DNA from: Prionace glauca
Lineage: Eukaryota; Chordata; Chondrichthyes; Carcharhiniformes; Carcharhinidae
Length of the DNA: 64,000 nucleotides
Reading direction: 5' to 3'
Assembly: GCA_037974335.1 (NCBI GenBank)
Contig: CM075760.1
Location: 23,545,538 to 23,609,537 of the forward strand
The notes beneath the pieces are model-generated. The model searched no databases and had not been told where the DNA came from. It saw only the letters and a list, made by a program, of their open reading frames with translations. Shown here piece after piece: positions 33,881 to 44,031 of the stretch; the stretch's first letter is position 1, and each line of letters begins with the position of its first letter. The position numbers and the translations under genes were made by a program.

Positions 33881-34700
33881 GATATCAGGTGAGGACTTAC
33901 AGACAGAAATCTCAAACCAAACATCACATCAATATCTGATATCTTCACCCAATTCATCTTGACCTCAATATCATCGGCCCTTCAATCGAAAAGGAGAAAT
34001 CTTTTTCTGTTCTCTCTGCATCAGATGCTTTTTAGCAAAAATATGACTGAGTGAGAGTGTTCTAGTGCACTGACTGGAAAGTGCTTTAACAGTGACACAG
34101 CCTGAAAATACATCACAGCATTCACAGCTAGCAGAGACGGTACCCGTGTTCTGAGTGAGATTTAACTGATTGTTTAACCTGGAGAGTCACAAGGACCCAC
34201 ACCATGGGGAAACTGTGGAAATGTGGGGACTATGGGAAGTGATACAGTTTCCCATCTCAGCTGGAGATTCACCAATGCAGTCACACTGGGGAGAGACCGT
34301 TCACCTGCTCTGTGTGTGGGAAAGGATTCACTCAGTTTTTTCATTTGCAGAGCCACCAGCGAGTTCACACTGGGGAGAGGCTATTCACTTGCTGTCTGTG
34401 TGGGAAGGTTTTCAGTCAGTTGCCCTACTCGCAGAGGTACAATGTCACTCACATCCAGGAGAGACCCTGTAAATGCTTTGACTGTGGGAGTGACTTCAAA
34501 AGCTCTCAGCTAATGATGTCCCACCAGCGCATTCACACTGAGGAGAGACCGTTCAGCTGCTCTCATTGCACAAAGAGATTCAGATCATCATCTGACCTGC
34601 AGACGCACCAGTGAGTTCACACTGGGGAGAGAGCATTCACCTGCACCATGTGTGGGAAGGGATTCCCTCAGTCATCCCAACTGCAGAAACACCAGTGAGT
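33881..34700 (+). pseudogene. psi-ZNF-5: broken C2H2 gene
   Basis: A clean acceptor (tttttttacag/GATATCAG, exon start 33,881) follows the conserved intron end. The ATG at 34,204 opens MGKLWKCGDYGK, where the second cysteine of finger 1 is tyrosine, and meets TGA at 34,240. The frame then carries finger 2 (CSVCGKGF), finger 3 (CCLCGKVF, second histidine pair altered), finger 4 (CFDCGSDF), finger 5 (CSHCTKRF), TGA at 34,612, finger 6 (CTMCGKGF) and TGA at 34,696. Both late stops are CGA to TGA changes in the HQRVH motif, typical of CpG decay. A CR1 copy follows directly. Confidence 0.85.
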
Positions 34701-35205
34701 TCACAGTCATAGTACAGAAAGGGCCTTTCAGCCCATCAAGTCTGCACTGACAAAACTATATTTGCACTAATTCATCTTCCAGCATTTGGCTGATAGAGTT
34801 TGAACTGTCAAAATATTAAAGTGCTCATCTATGTGCTTTTAAAAGGTTGTGAGGTTTCCTGTCTCTACTACCCTCCCAGTCAGTGATTACAGACTCCCAC
34901 CACCCTCTGGGTGAAAACATTTTTCTTCACATGCCCCAAAACCTCCTGTCCCTCACCTTAAAATGATGCCATTTCATTATTAACCCTTCAAATCAGGGGA
35001 ACAGCTGCTTCCTATTCACCCTGTTCATACCCCTCATAATCTTATACATCTCAATCATGTCCCCCCTCAACCTTCTCTGCTCTAAAGAAGACAATCCAAG
35101 CCTATCAAGTCTCTCCTCATAGCTCAGCTGCTCCATCCCAGGCAACATCTCAGTGAACCTCCTCTGAACTCCCTCCAGCGCAATCACATCCTTACTACAG
35201 TGAGA
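34701..35205 (-). mobile_element. Old CR1 LINE 3' end
   Basis: Minus frame has MIALEGVQRRFTEMLPGMEQ, LSYEERLDRLGLSSLEQRRL and RGDMIEMYKIMRGMN; the 3' end at the left reads 'agggcctttcagcccatc'. It abuts the last finger of psi-ZNF-5. Confidence 0.85.
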
Positions 35206-35529
35206 GAATCAGTACGAGTGCAAACTGGGATCAAGCAGGGCTGCATCTTCGCGCCAACCTTCATCCCAACCTTCCCTGCAGCAACACTCCACCCCAGCAC
35301 CATGAAGCTCCCCACTGGAGTCGAGCTTTGTCATAGTGCATCATTGAGTGAGAAGTGAAGGCTGCTCAGGAGCACACTTAAAAGCTGTTGTGACAGTGGA
35401 GCTGTTTGAGAGACATCCAAACCATGAAAATATAAGTGGGAAGCTTTCAATGTCCGACCCCCCCCAGGCCAGAACCAAGACCAGCCCAATCTCAGTCATC
35501 GGGCTACAGTATGCAGACTCTCAGGGGGA
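35206..35529 (+). mobile_element. RTE/BovB-like LINE reverse transcriptase, first piece
   Basis: The plus frame reads VQTGIKQGCIFAPT and later ISVIGLQYAD, the RT motifs preceding and including the catalytic box. The element breaks off within that box, where the SINE below begins, and resumes at about 36,365. Confidence 0.65.
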
Positions 35530-35885
35530 TGGGGGGGAGGTGATGGCCTGGTGGGTATTATCACTAGACTATTAATCCAGAAACTCAGCTGATGTTCTGG
35601 AGACACGGGTTCGAATCCCACCACGGCAGAGGGTGGAATTTGAATTCAATAATAATTGAATAACCTGCTGATGATCATGAAAACGTTGTCGATTGTCGGA
35701 AAAATCCATCAGATTCACTAATGTCCTTTAGGGAAGGAAATCTGCTGTCCTTCCCTGGTCTGGCCTACATGTGACTCCAGAGCCACAGTGATGTGGTTAA
35801 CTCTCAAATGCCCTCAGGCAACTAGGGGTGGGCAATAAATGCTGGCCAGCCAGCGATGCCCATGTCCCACAACTGAATTTTAAAA
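35530..35885 (+). mobile_element. tRNA-derived SINE, near full length
   Basis: A tRNA-like head with A box ('tggcctggtgggt') and B box ('ggttcgaatccc', 35,610-35,621), a body with 'cctttagggaaggaaatctg', and a tail 'gggcaataaatgctggcc'. It resembles SINEs reported from elasmobranchs (the HE1 group), though the name is from memory. Confidence 0.85.
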
Positions 35886-36364
35886 ATGCCTATTTGGTTT
35901 GATTTATTATTGTCACATGTATTAGTTCACAGTGGAAAGTATTGTTTCTTACGCTACACAGACAGAGCATACTGTACAAAGAGAAGGAAAGGAGAGAGTG
36001 CAGAATGTTATAGTCATGTGTTAGGTCAACTCAAAAGTCTGATGGCAGCATGCAAGAAGTTGTTTTTGAGTCGGTTGGTATATGTCCTCAGACTTTTGTA
36101 TCTTTTTCTCGACGGAAGAAGGTGGAACAGAGAATGTCCGAGGTGCGTGGGATCATTAATTATGGTGGCTGCTTTTCCGAGGCAGTGGGAAGTGTAGACA
36201 GTGTCAATGAGTGGGAAGCTGGTTTGAGGGAGGGATTGGGCTCCGTTCACGATCTCAGTGTGTCTGTGTGCACACTCAGTGGTTGATATAGGGAGTTTTC
36301 AAAGTAACTTGATTGTAGCATTAATGCAAGCCTATTTGTGACACCAATAAACAAGCTTTAACTT
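35886..36364 (-). mobile_element. LINE 3' end (reverse) and short SINE-like tail
   Basis: 'gatttattattgtcacatg' through 'gaaggtggaacagagaatg' is the same 3' end family as 31,713. At 36,311-36,358 comes 'taatgcaagcctatttgtg', the tail also present at 15,355 and 63,199. Confidence 0.7.
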
Positions 36365-36980
36365 ATCTACAAACTATCGTTGATGCGTCCACTGAGGCAT
36401 GTGAGAGAATGGGCCTCAGACTAAACATCCAGGAAACAAAGGCTCTCTCCCAGCCCACTCCTCCTCTCCCTCCCGACCATCAAAATCCACGGTGAGCCCT
36501 TGGACAATGTGGATCATTTCCAACACCTTGGGAGCCTCCTGTCAGCATGGGCAGACATCGGCGACGAAATCCAACAGTGACTCCAATGCGCCAGTGCAGG
36601 CTTCGGGTGCATGAGGAACAGAGTGTTCAAAGTCCGAAACCTCAAATCCAGCACCAAGCTCATGGTCTACAGAGCAGCTGTGGTCCCCGCCCTCCCGTAT
36701 CCATCAGAAACATAGACAGTGAACAGCAGACACCTCAAATCCCTGGAGAGATGTCACCAATGTTGCCTCCACAAAATCCTGCAAATCCACTGGCAAGATA
36801 GGTGTCCCAAAGTGAGTGTCCTCTCCTGGGCCAATATCCCCAGTAGTGAGGCACTGGTCAGACTAGACCAGCTGCGATGGGCAGGACACATTATCCTCAA
36901 GCCCCACACAACACTCTTGAAACAAGTGCTGTACTCCAAGCTCCACAATGGAAAGCTGTTGGGAGAAAATTCTGAATAAG
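36365..36980 (+). mobile_element. RTE/BovB-like LINE reverse transcriptase, second piece
   Basis: The translation in pieces reads LQTIVDASTEACERMGLRLN, VDHFQHLGSLLSA, GFGCMRNRVFKVRNLKSS, LMVYRAAVVPALPY and LDQLRWAGHII, the C-terminal order of RTE-like RTs. Frameshifts and stops are present. It continues the element at 35,206-35,529. Confidence 0.7.
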
Positions 36981-38500
36981 TTTGAAAAATTTAAAACCAT
37001 TAGGCATTTCAGATGCTACCAGCATTGAGTTAAATGACTTAGAAGCTAACAAGGGAACAGTCAACAGATGCAAATGCAGTAAGAGATTTAAATAAGTAAT
37101 TCTGATTTACTTGTAATTCTGATTTAAACATGAATTTTCCAATTTTAAAATGGATGTTAGCTGTATTTTTTAAAAGCAATTGTAACCTTCAGCCAAAGGC
37201 AGGCTGCTGCAAGGCATGATGGTACAGAGACACTTACAGACAGGCGACATTCTTCGAAACAATGAAGCCACAGAATTTGCCAACATTTGTCAGCGAAGTT
37301 TCTAATAGAAAGGTTTTCAAGGCAGCTCCATGAATAGGATCCATTCACACTGTCCACATCAGACACTGCCTTCTCAGACATGAACATTTACATTTGTCTG
37401 GTTGGTCAGTGGCAGAGTAAAAGACGATGGGAACAGTAACTTGGATCTTTATAGCTAAGCGTCTGGGGTTGCTAAGCAATAGGGGAAGTGGAGTCAGCAA
37501 TAGGGGGAGGAAGTGTCTGGATTCTATGGACAAATTAAACCCCATTGTGTCAGAGGATAAAATGCAATTGGCTAAAGTATATGACATGTAATTAACGATT
37601 TTTTGTGTTAAGAATGATTGGTTCACACCTAATGAAAGGCAGGAGAATTTGACATGAAGGATGTATAATTGATCTATCCAAAGCATTTTATGTCAGAGTT
37701 ATTGCAGAGATCAGGATTCTTCTCTTCGAGAGAGGTATTAAACTGTCAGATAATGTTTCCCTTCAATCGTTGGTCAAATAAAAGATAAGTCTTTAAACTG
37801 GTACACTGGCTTTCGTGAGTCTTTGTATTGTCTGAAGGTTTTGGCAATACCTGCTCTCCAGTGGTAATGTACCCAGTGTGTTGGGGGCAATGAACTCAGA
37901 AGAATCATTCAACACTCAAACCTGATTCAATCAACAAACAGTTCATTGAGTTACCATTACCACCTGTAAACTTTTTGTTCTTTATCTGGGTTTGAGGTGA
38001 CAACGAGAGAATTCTCACAGTTATTCCTCCAGGCTACATGTAAAATTTCCAGATTTAACTGGTTTGAAGAAATCCACAATTATAAACTAAAATAGACACG
38101 AGTTTCTGAGTGATTTAAAAACAAATCAACTGACTGCTGAAAGGGTTAACTTTTCTACAGATCCTAAAGGAGTGGGGAGTGAGCAGAAAAACTTTCACAT
38201 AATTATGGCACGTTACATGTGCCATAAAAAAAGTTTTAAAAACTTTTATAACAAAACAAACTTGATTTTAAACTTCATCTATTCATTTTTTTGTTACATT
38301 CCTCAACCCAATTATTGTAATTTGATCAGTTATGGTTAGGGATGGTAACTTCTGTGCTTTATAAATTGATTCACTCATTTTGTTAATTCTAGATGGGCTC
38401 GGAGAATCAGAAGCCAGACTTCTTCATTCTTATCCTTATTTTCCTCTCCCACCGCTCCCTCTGTTTTGGGGGAGGATCGAGGGGATTCCAAATCTCATTT
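36981..38500. other. Intergenic, nothing recognised
   Basis: AT-rich sequence without recognisable genes or repeats shared with the rest of the window. Confidence 0.4.
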
Positions 38501-38504
38501 TATC

Positions 38505-38690
38505 ATAAAAATGAAATACTGCAGATGCTGGAATCTGAAACAAAAGCACAAAACGCTGGAAAATCTCAGCAGGTCTGACAGCATCTGTGGAGAAAGAATA
38601 GAGTCAATGTCTCGAGTCTGGATGACCCTTTATCAGAGCTCTTATGAAGTGTCATCCAGACTCGAAATGGCTCTATTCTCGAACCATTTT
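38505..38690. repeat. Foldback repeat
   Basis: 'ctggaaaatctcagcagg' and 'gacagcatctgtggag' are followed by 'tctcgagtctggatgaccc' and then by its mirror image 'gtcatccagactcgaaatgg'. The same repeat occurs at 57,237-57,365, 46,280-46,345 and, reversed, 26,535-26,610. Confidence 0.65.
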
Positions 38691-40161
38691 AATCATAGGT
38701 TTTGTGTTCTTAGTTTCCAAATGGCAGGTAAGAGACCTGTCCGGTACCCACTCGAGCTCTGATTTTTCACTGGCCATGATGGGGTAAGATAATAACGATT
38801 CGGATCTATTCTCAGAGGATCCACTTTTCAGTCCAGTGCTACTTGGAGTATACTATCACTTCACTGACTATCGGGTCACAAATCAGTCAGTTTTTATCAC
38901 AAATTTAGGATTAAATTAATTTAAACAATGCCTGAGAATGCTTCTTAATTCCTTAATCAACTGCCTACCACTGTTTGTTGATTGGTCAGACCCCCTTTTT
39001 ACAGATTCGGGTATCTCAGCTGCTGAACACCAGCCGGTCCTGGGATAAGTTTAATTCCAACTCATTCCCAGTAAATATTCTCACCAGGTCCGCTGTCAGG
39101 GCCCTGTTAAACAGCTTTAATGGTCAGTAATTGCAGAAACTGAGCTGTCACAGGAATGTGGTCAAGACAGTCCAGTCCCATAATGCCTCACATTCAATCT
39201 GCAGTCCTTCAATTATAACAGAATATGTGTCTGTATGTAGCTGCCTCAGCCATGGTCAACCCCAACACTGCCTTCCTGAACTGCTACAATGCCTGTAAAT
39301 ACACCCACAGTGCTATTGGAGTGATTTCCAGCTACACATTCCAGACTCACTAACTGTAGGCGGATACCAAATTAATATATTAAATTCAACCACATCCAAG
39401 GTGAGTTATCCCAATTTCATTATGTCCAGGACAATATATTCACAATATCTTTAAAACAGAAATTAAACATTCCCATTTGATTTCAGGTATTAACATATTC
39501 TGTTAGTTTGTTCTTTATTGTCAATGTCAGGCTGGGGTTGTTCCCCTTGGACCAAAGGAGGTTGAGGGGAGATTTGATAGAGGTGGACAAGATTCTGACA
39601 GATTTAGATAAGGTGGACAAAGAAAAGTTGTTCCCATTTGCTGATAGGACAAGGACGAGGGGGACACAGATTTAAGGTTTTGAGTCAGAGATGCAGGGGG
39701 AGGAATGTGAGGAACAATATTTTGCTGCAGCGAATGGTATTGACTTGGAACTCGCTCCCTACGAGGGTGGAGGAAGTGGAAACAATCAATTACAAAGGAA
39801 ATTGGATCGGCATCTGGGGGGGTTTCAAACAGAAATTCTGACTAAATATCTCTGACCTTCCTAACACCCTGTCACTCTGTGAAACTTGTGAAATTTAAAA
39901 CAAGGTATTTGCAAAAAGACTCAAAGAGCATCAGCCCACTGGAGGCTGAGACTAGCCAGTCCAGCAGAAAGAAACCCTCCGACCTGCTCCAATGACCAAC
40001 TGTGAGAATGAACAAAATGTAGTCCTGGATGTGAGAACAGAAACAATAACAGCAGAATCCAACCCCTGTGAACTTGTTGGTGCCTCAGCAGCTGTGATGA
40101 AATTCTGAACTCTTTTTTATACACTGAGCAGGTTTCTCCCCAGTGTAACCTCACTGATGTC

Positions 40162-41064
40162 TCAGCAGGTGGGATAACTGAGTGAATTCCTTCCCACACT
40201 GAGAGCAGGTGAATGGCCTCTCCCCATGTGAACTCGCTGGTGTCTCCGCAGGTTGGATAACTGACTGAAACCCTTCCCACACTGAGAGCAGGTAAACAGC
40301 TTCTCCCCAGTGTGAACTAGCTGGTGTCTCTGCAGGTGGAATTGTCCAGTGAATCCCTTTCCACACTGAGAGCAGGTGAACGGTTTCTCCCCAGTATGAA
40401 CACGCTGGTGTCTCTGCAGGCTGGAGAACTGAGTGAATCCCTTCCCACACTGAGAGCAGATGAACAGCCTCTCCCCAGTGTGAATTCGTTTGTGCTTCTG
40501 CATGTCAGATGACCGAGTGAATCCCTTCCCACACTGAGAGCAGGTGAATGGCCTCTCCCCAGTGTGAATGCGCTGATGTGCCTGCAGGTCGGATAACCGA
40601 GTGAATCTCTTCTCACACTGAGAGCAGGTGAACGGCCTCTCCCCAGTGTGAATGCGCTGATGTGCCTGCAGGTCGGATAACCGAGTGAATCTCTTCTCAC
40701 ACTGAGAGCAGGTGAATGGCCTCTCCCCAGTGTGAATTCGCTGGTGTGTCCGCAAATTGGATAACTGGTTGAATCCCTTCCCACACTCAGAGCAGGTGAA
40801 TGGCCTCTCCCCAGTGTGAATTCGCTGGTGTCTCTGCAAAGTGGATAACACAGTGAATCTTTTTCCACACTGAGAGCAGGTGTATGGTCGCTCTCCAGTG
40901 TGAACTCGCTTGTGCAACTGCAGGTGGGAGTGTCGAATGAATCCCTCCCCACATTGAGAGCAGATGAATGGCCTCTCCCCAGTGTGGCTGCGCCGATGAG
41001 CATCCAGCTGAGATGGGGATCTGTATCTCTTTCCACAGTCTGCACATTTCCATGGTTTCTCCAT
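40162..41064 (-). CDS. ZNF-3: C2H2 zinc-finger protein, 10 fingers
   Basis: A 300-residue sister of ZNF-2, starting at [14 protein letters not shown]. Contact residues (-1,2,3,6): SSQA, RSHL, VSTR, QSNT, RSDA, RSDA, RSDK, QSSR, GFHR, QSNR. It differs from ZNF-2 at 15 residues, five of which are at predicted contact positions (finger 1 at -1 and 3, finger 2 at -1, finger 3 at -1, finger 10 at 6). The linker after finger 10 has the same missing base as in ZNF-2, so the final 18 residues are out of frame; here the lost eleventh finger ([16 protein letters not shown]) is otherwise open. Exon 2 acceptor with exon start at 41,393. It shares the island at 42 kb with ZNF-6. Confidence 0.9.
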   Translation of the reverse strand: MEKPWKCADCGKRYRSPSQLDAHRRSHTGERPFICSQCGEGFIRHSHLQLHKRVHTGERPYTCSQCGKRFTVLSTLQRHQRIHTGERPFTCSECGKGFNQLSNLRTHQRIHTGERPFTCSQCEKRFTRLSDLQAHQRIHTGERPFTCSQCEKRFTRLSDLQAHQRIHTGERPFTCSQCGKGFTRSSDMQKHKRIHTGERLFICSQCGKGFTQFSSLQRHQRVHTGEKPFTCSQCGKGFTGQFHLQRHQLVHTGEKLFTCSQCGKGFSQLSNLRRHQRVHMGRGHSPALSVGRNSLSYPTC

Positions 41065-41393
41065 GATGCAGGCGACCTTGCCTCTGCCTTGGGTGGACAA
41101 TCAGTTCAAGCCTCGTCCACACACACAATACGTGTTCAGTCTCTCCCCACTGTGAATGGTGTGATATTTATTCAGGCTGTGTAACTGGTTAAAGCTCTTC
41201 AGTCAGTGCACTGGAACACTCTCACTTGAATGTGGAAGTGTGTTGATGCTTTTCCAATCATACTGATGTTTGAAATCTTTTCAAATCTCCTTCCAGGTTC
41301 AATGGCCGATGATATTCAGGTTCCAAGGAATATGACTCTGCCAGATCTAGACCTGACTTTGAAATTTCAGCCTGTGATTCATCTTTCAATATC
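41065..41393 (-). other. ZNF-3 exon 2 leader with fossil fingers
   Basis: Acceptor ttgttttacag/GATATTG. In the ATG frame the leader reads CVCGRGLN then TGA then [12 protein letters not shown] before MEKP, so the fossil finger and its stop are directly visible. Confidence 0.7.
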
Positions 41394-41939
41394 CTGTAAA
41401 ACAAGTTGACACAAGTCATCAGTATCAGTACAGGATCAAAATTCAGAACAGACAATTCCAGTTTCTATGAAACATTCTTTCTCATTCCACAAAGGCTACA
41501 AATCTCCATCTCACACACTCGCTCCATTCTCACTCTGTTGTAGCTAATATTCACCCTCCCAATTCTCCTGAAGTTGATGATTGAGGCTGATTGACAGATC
41601 CATGCTCACTGCTTCCTATCTTGGATGTGGAGGTGCCGGTGTTGGACTGGGGTAAACACAGTAAGAAGTCTCACAACACCAGGTTAAAGTCCAACAGCTT
41701 TATTTGGTAGCAAACGTCACTGGCTGAAAATCTCCATGCAGGTTGCCAGACAGAGCTATGCCCATATGACTGGACTAAAAATGTGTGGAATATACAGACT
41801 GAATTCACTTCCTTACCCTTCAGTTGCTGCAAGTTCCCAATTTCCCCCAGAATGAGGAAAGAAATGGAAAGGGGGAGACATTGATTTCCTCCCAGATGTT
41901 GCCCAGAGGAGGAGGTTTTACTCTGAAGCTCATTGGACA

Positions 41940-42345
41940 ACGTTTGTGACGTCACAATGGAGCTCTGTATCAGCCAATAGGAATCACTGCTCCGCGGTGA
42001 CGTCCTAGAATTTCCAGTGCGCACGCGCAGACTAGGGAGCCCCGCCCCCCCACCCATTGTTCCCCTCCCCCTCCTCCTCCTCGAGCCAAGGTTTCCAGAC
42101 AAGCGGCTGGCGGCTCCGGCCAGAGCGAGAAGCCGCTCGGTGATCTCCCCCTCCCCCCGGACCGGGACTGCGCATGTCCAAGGGAGAGGGGCGACCCTTG
42201 ACCTTCACACTGAGGTGTTGCCCAATGGGAAGTGTGGGAGGACCGGAAGGACGCTGGTCCTCCAGCCAATCAGAGCGCGGGCTTTGTGTAAATGAAGATT
42301 GATCTTCAGCCAGCTCAAACTTCCCCGTCTCCAACATCTGTGAGT
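41940..42345. promoter_or_regulatory. Bidirectional GC-rich promoter between ZNF-3 and ZNF-6
   Basis: CCAAT boxes in both directions (agccaatagg 41,973; ccagccaatcagagcg 42,261), CRE-like ggtgacgtcc (41,996-42,005), the core 'gagccccgcccccccaccc', and a GC-rich middle. The right end 'ccaacatct' is followed by donor GTGAGTAAAAC (intron from 42,340, plus strand, towards ZNF-6). Read on the minus strand the left side shows a mirror of the same exon end, 'caacatctgggaggaaatc' (41,912-41,894), where the donor has decayed; a candidate replacement donor is GAAGG/GTAAGG at 41,817/41,816. Confidence 0.75.
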
Positions 42346-43370
42346 AAAACACTTTCATTCTGCCTCTTTCCATTCCTTACCTCAATCTGGGCGGAAACTG
42401 GGACCTGCAGCAACTGATCACAAGAAATAGACATGATGTGGGTATGCCGGCGTTGGACTGGCGTGAACACAGTAAAAAGTCTGACAACACCAGGTTTTAG
42501 TCCAACCGATTTATTTGATAATATTCTCAAGAAATAGAAGCAGGAGAGGCCACCAGGCCATTCAAGCGACCCTGCCGTTCAATACAATCAGAGCTGATCA
42601 ATACCGGCCTCCTTTTGTGAGCCATTTCCCCATTGCCCTCTATTCCTCAATCTATCAAATATTTATCCACCTCCATTTTAAATACTTCTAATGATTCAGT
42701 CTCTATCATCCTTTGGAGCAGAGAATTCCAGAGATTCACCATGTTCTGTGAGAAGACATTTCTCTGCACCTCAGTTTTAAATGACTGGCCCTTTAACTTG
42801 TAGCTTGTTCGAGACTCTTCCACTCATGAAAATATCTCCCCATCTACCCTATCAAACTCCCTCAGGATCTCATACATATTTACAGACAGAACTGTAGAAG
42901 GCATTCTTTCTGGTTGTATCACAGCTTGGTACGGGCTCCTGCTCTGCTCAAGACCGCAAGGAACTACAAAATGTTGTGAATGTAGCCCAATCCAGCATGC
43001 AAACCAGCCTCCCATCCATTGACTCTGTCTACACTTCCCACTGCCTTGGCAAAGTAGCCACCATAATTAAGGACCCCACGCACTCCAGACATTCTCTCTT
43101 CCACCTTCTTCCATTGAGAAAAATATACAAAAGTCTGAGGTCATGTCCCAAGCGACTCAACAACAGCTTCTTCCCTGCTGCTGTCAGATTTTCAAATGGA
43201 CTTATCTTGCATTAAGTTGCTCTTTTTCTACACCCCAGCAATGACTGTAACACTATATTCTGCACTCTCCTTGCCTTCCCTATGAATGGTATGCTTTATC
43301 TGTATAGCATGCAAGAAAAATACTTTTCACTGTATGTTATTACATGCGACAATAATAAATCAAATGAAAT

Positions 43371-44031
43371 TATATGTTTGAATAAGGTCATCCTCACTCT
43401 TCTAAACTCCGAAGAACAAGACTATTTAGTCTCTCTAGATAGAAGAACTCTATTTGTTATGACCTCGGTGTCCAGGACAGGGAGCAGTGAGCATGTCATT
43501 CATCCTGAATCAGCACCATCAGGAATGTTGGGTGGCTGAATGTTAGATACGGCAGCGTGAGAATGGAGGGGGAATTTGTGGGATGGAGATTTACAAATTT
43601 TCATTAATGACAGATGAAAGGATGTTCCTATAGAAGCTAGAATTGTCTGTTCTGACTGTGATGTTTTTTGTAAATTGTTTTTACAGGATATCAGAAGAGG
43701 AGGAATCACAGACAGAAATCTCAAACATTACATCTAGATCTGATAGAGTCACAATCTGTCGGATTCAGAAGATTTCAAACATCATTGTGACTGGAAAAGC
43801 ACCGAGACACACACGCACCTGAGTGAGAGTGTTCCAGTAAACTGACTGTGGAAAGAGCTTTACACTGAAACATGCACCCACCTGAGGTACTGTGGAAAGA
43901 ACTTTAACCAGTTACACAGCCTGAAAAAATATCACACCATTCACAAAAAAGAGCAACTGTACATGTGTTCTGTGTGTGTATGAGACTTCAACTGATCATC
44001 CAACCTGGAGAGACGCAAGGACACCAGCACC
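43371..44031 (+). other. ZNF-6 intron 1 end and exon 2 leader
   Basis: The conserved intron end ('agcagtgagcatg', 'cagaagctagaattgtctg'-like) runs to the acceptor gtttttacag/GATATCAG, exon start 43,687. The leader holds a recognisable fossil finger (CGKNFNQLHSLKKYHTIH, 43,891-43,944) and then CSVCV-TGA-DFN-TGA-SSNLERRKDTST before the ATG, so two CGA codons have become TGA. Confidence 0.75.

Larger units (their letters stand above)
38736..43270 (-). repeat. Duplicon B (ZNF-3 unit)
   Basis: Collinear with duplicon A throughout. It contains ZNF-3, its leader and intron end, the foldback arm at 41,630-41,712, the promoter island, the CR1-like end (42,528-42,885) and the LINE 3' end (42,890-43,368). 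An extra 97-bp foldback arm at 42,431-42,527 is flanked by a 10-base target duplication (caagaaatag), which shows that it inserted after the duplication. Confidence 0.92.

Noticed and set aside
35600-35630. Functional tRNA gene from the A/B boxes at 35.53 and 57.07 kb
   Set aside because: The tRNA-like part does not fold as a full cloverleaf by eye and is joined to SINE bodies repeated elsewhere.
38390-38580. 61-codon frame MGSENQKPDFFILILIF
   Set aside because: It runs into the foldback repeat at 38,505 and has no homologue in the window; chance frame.
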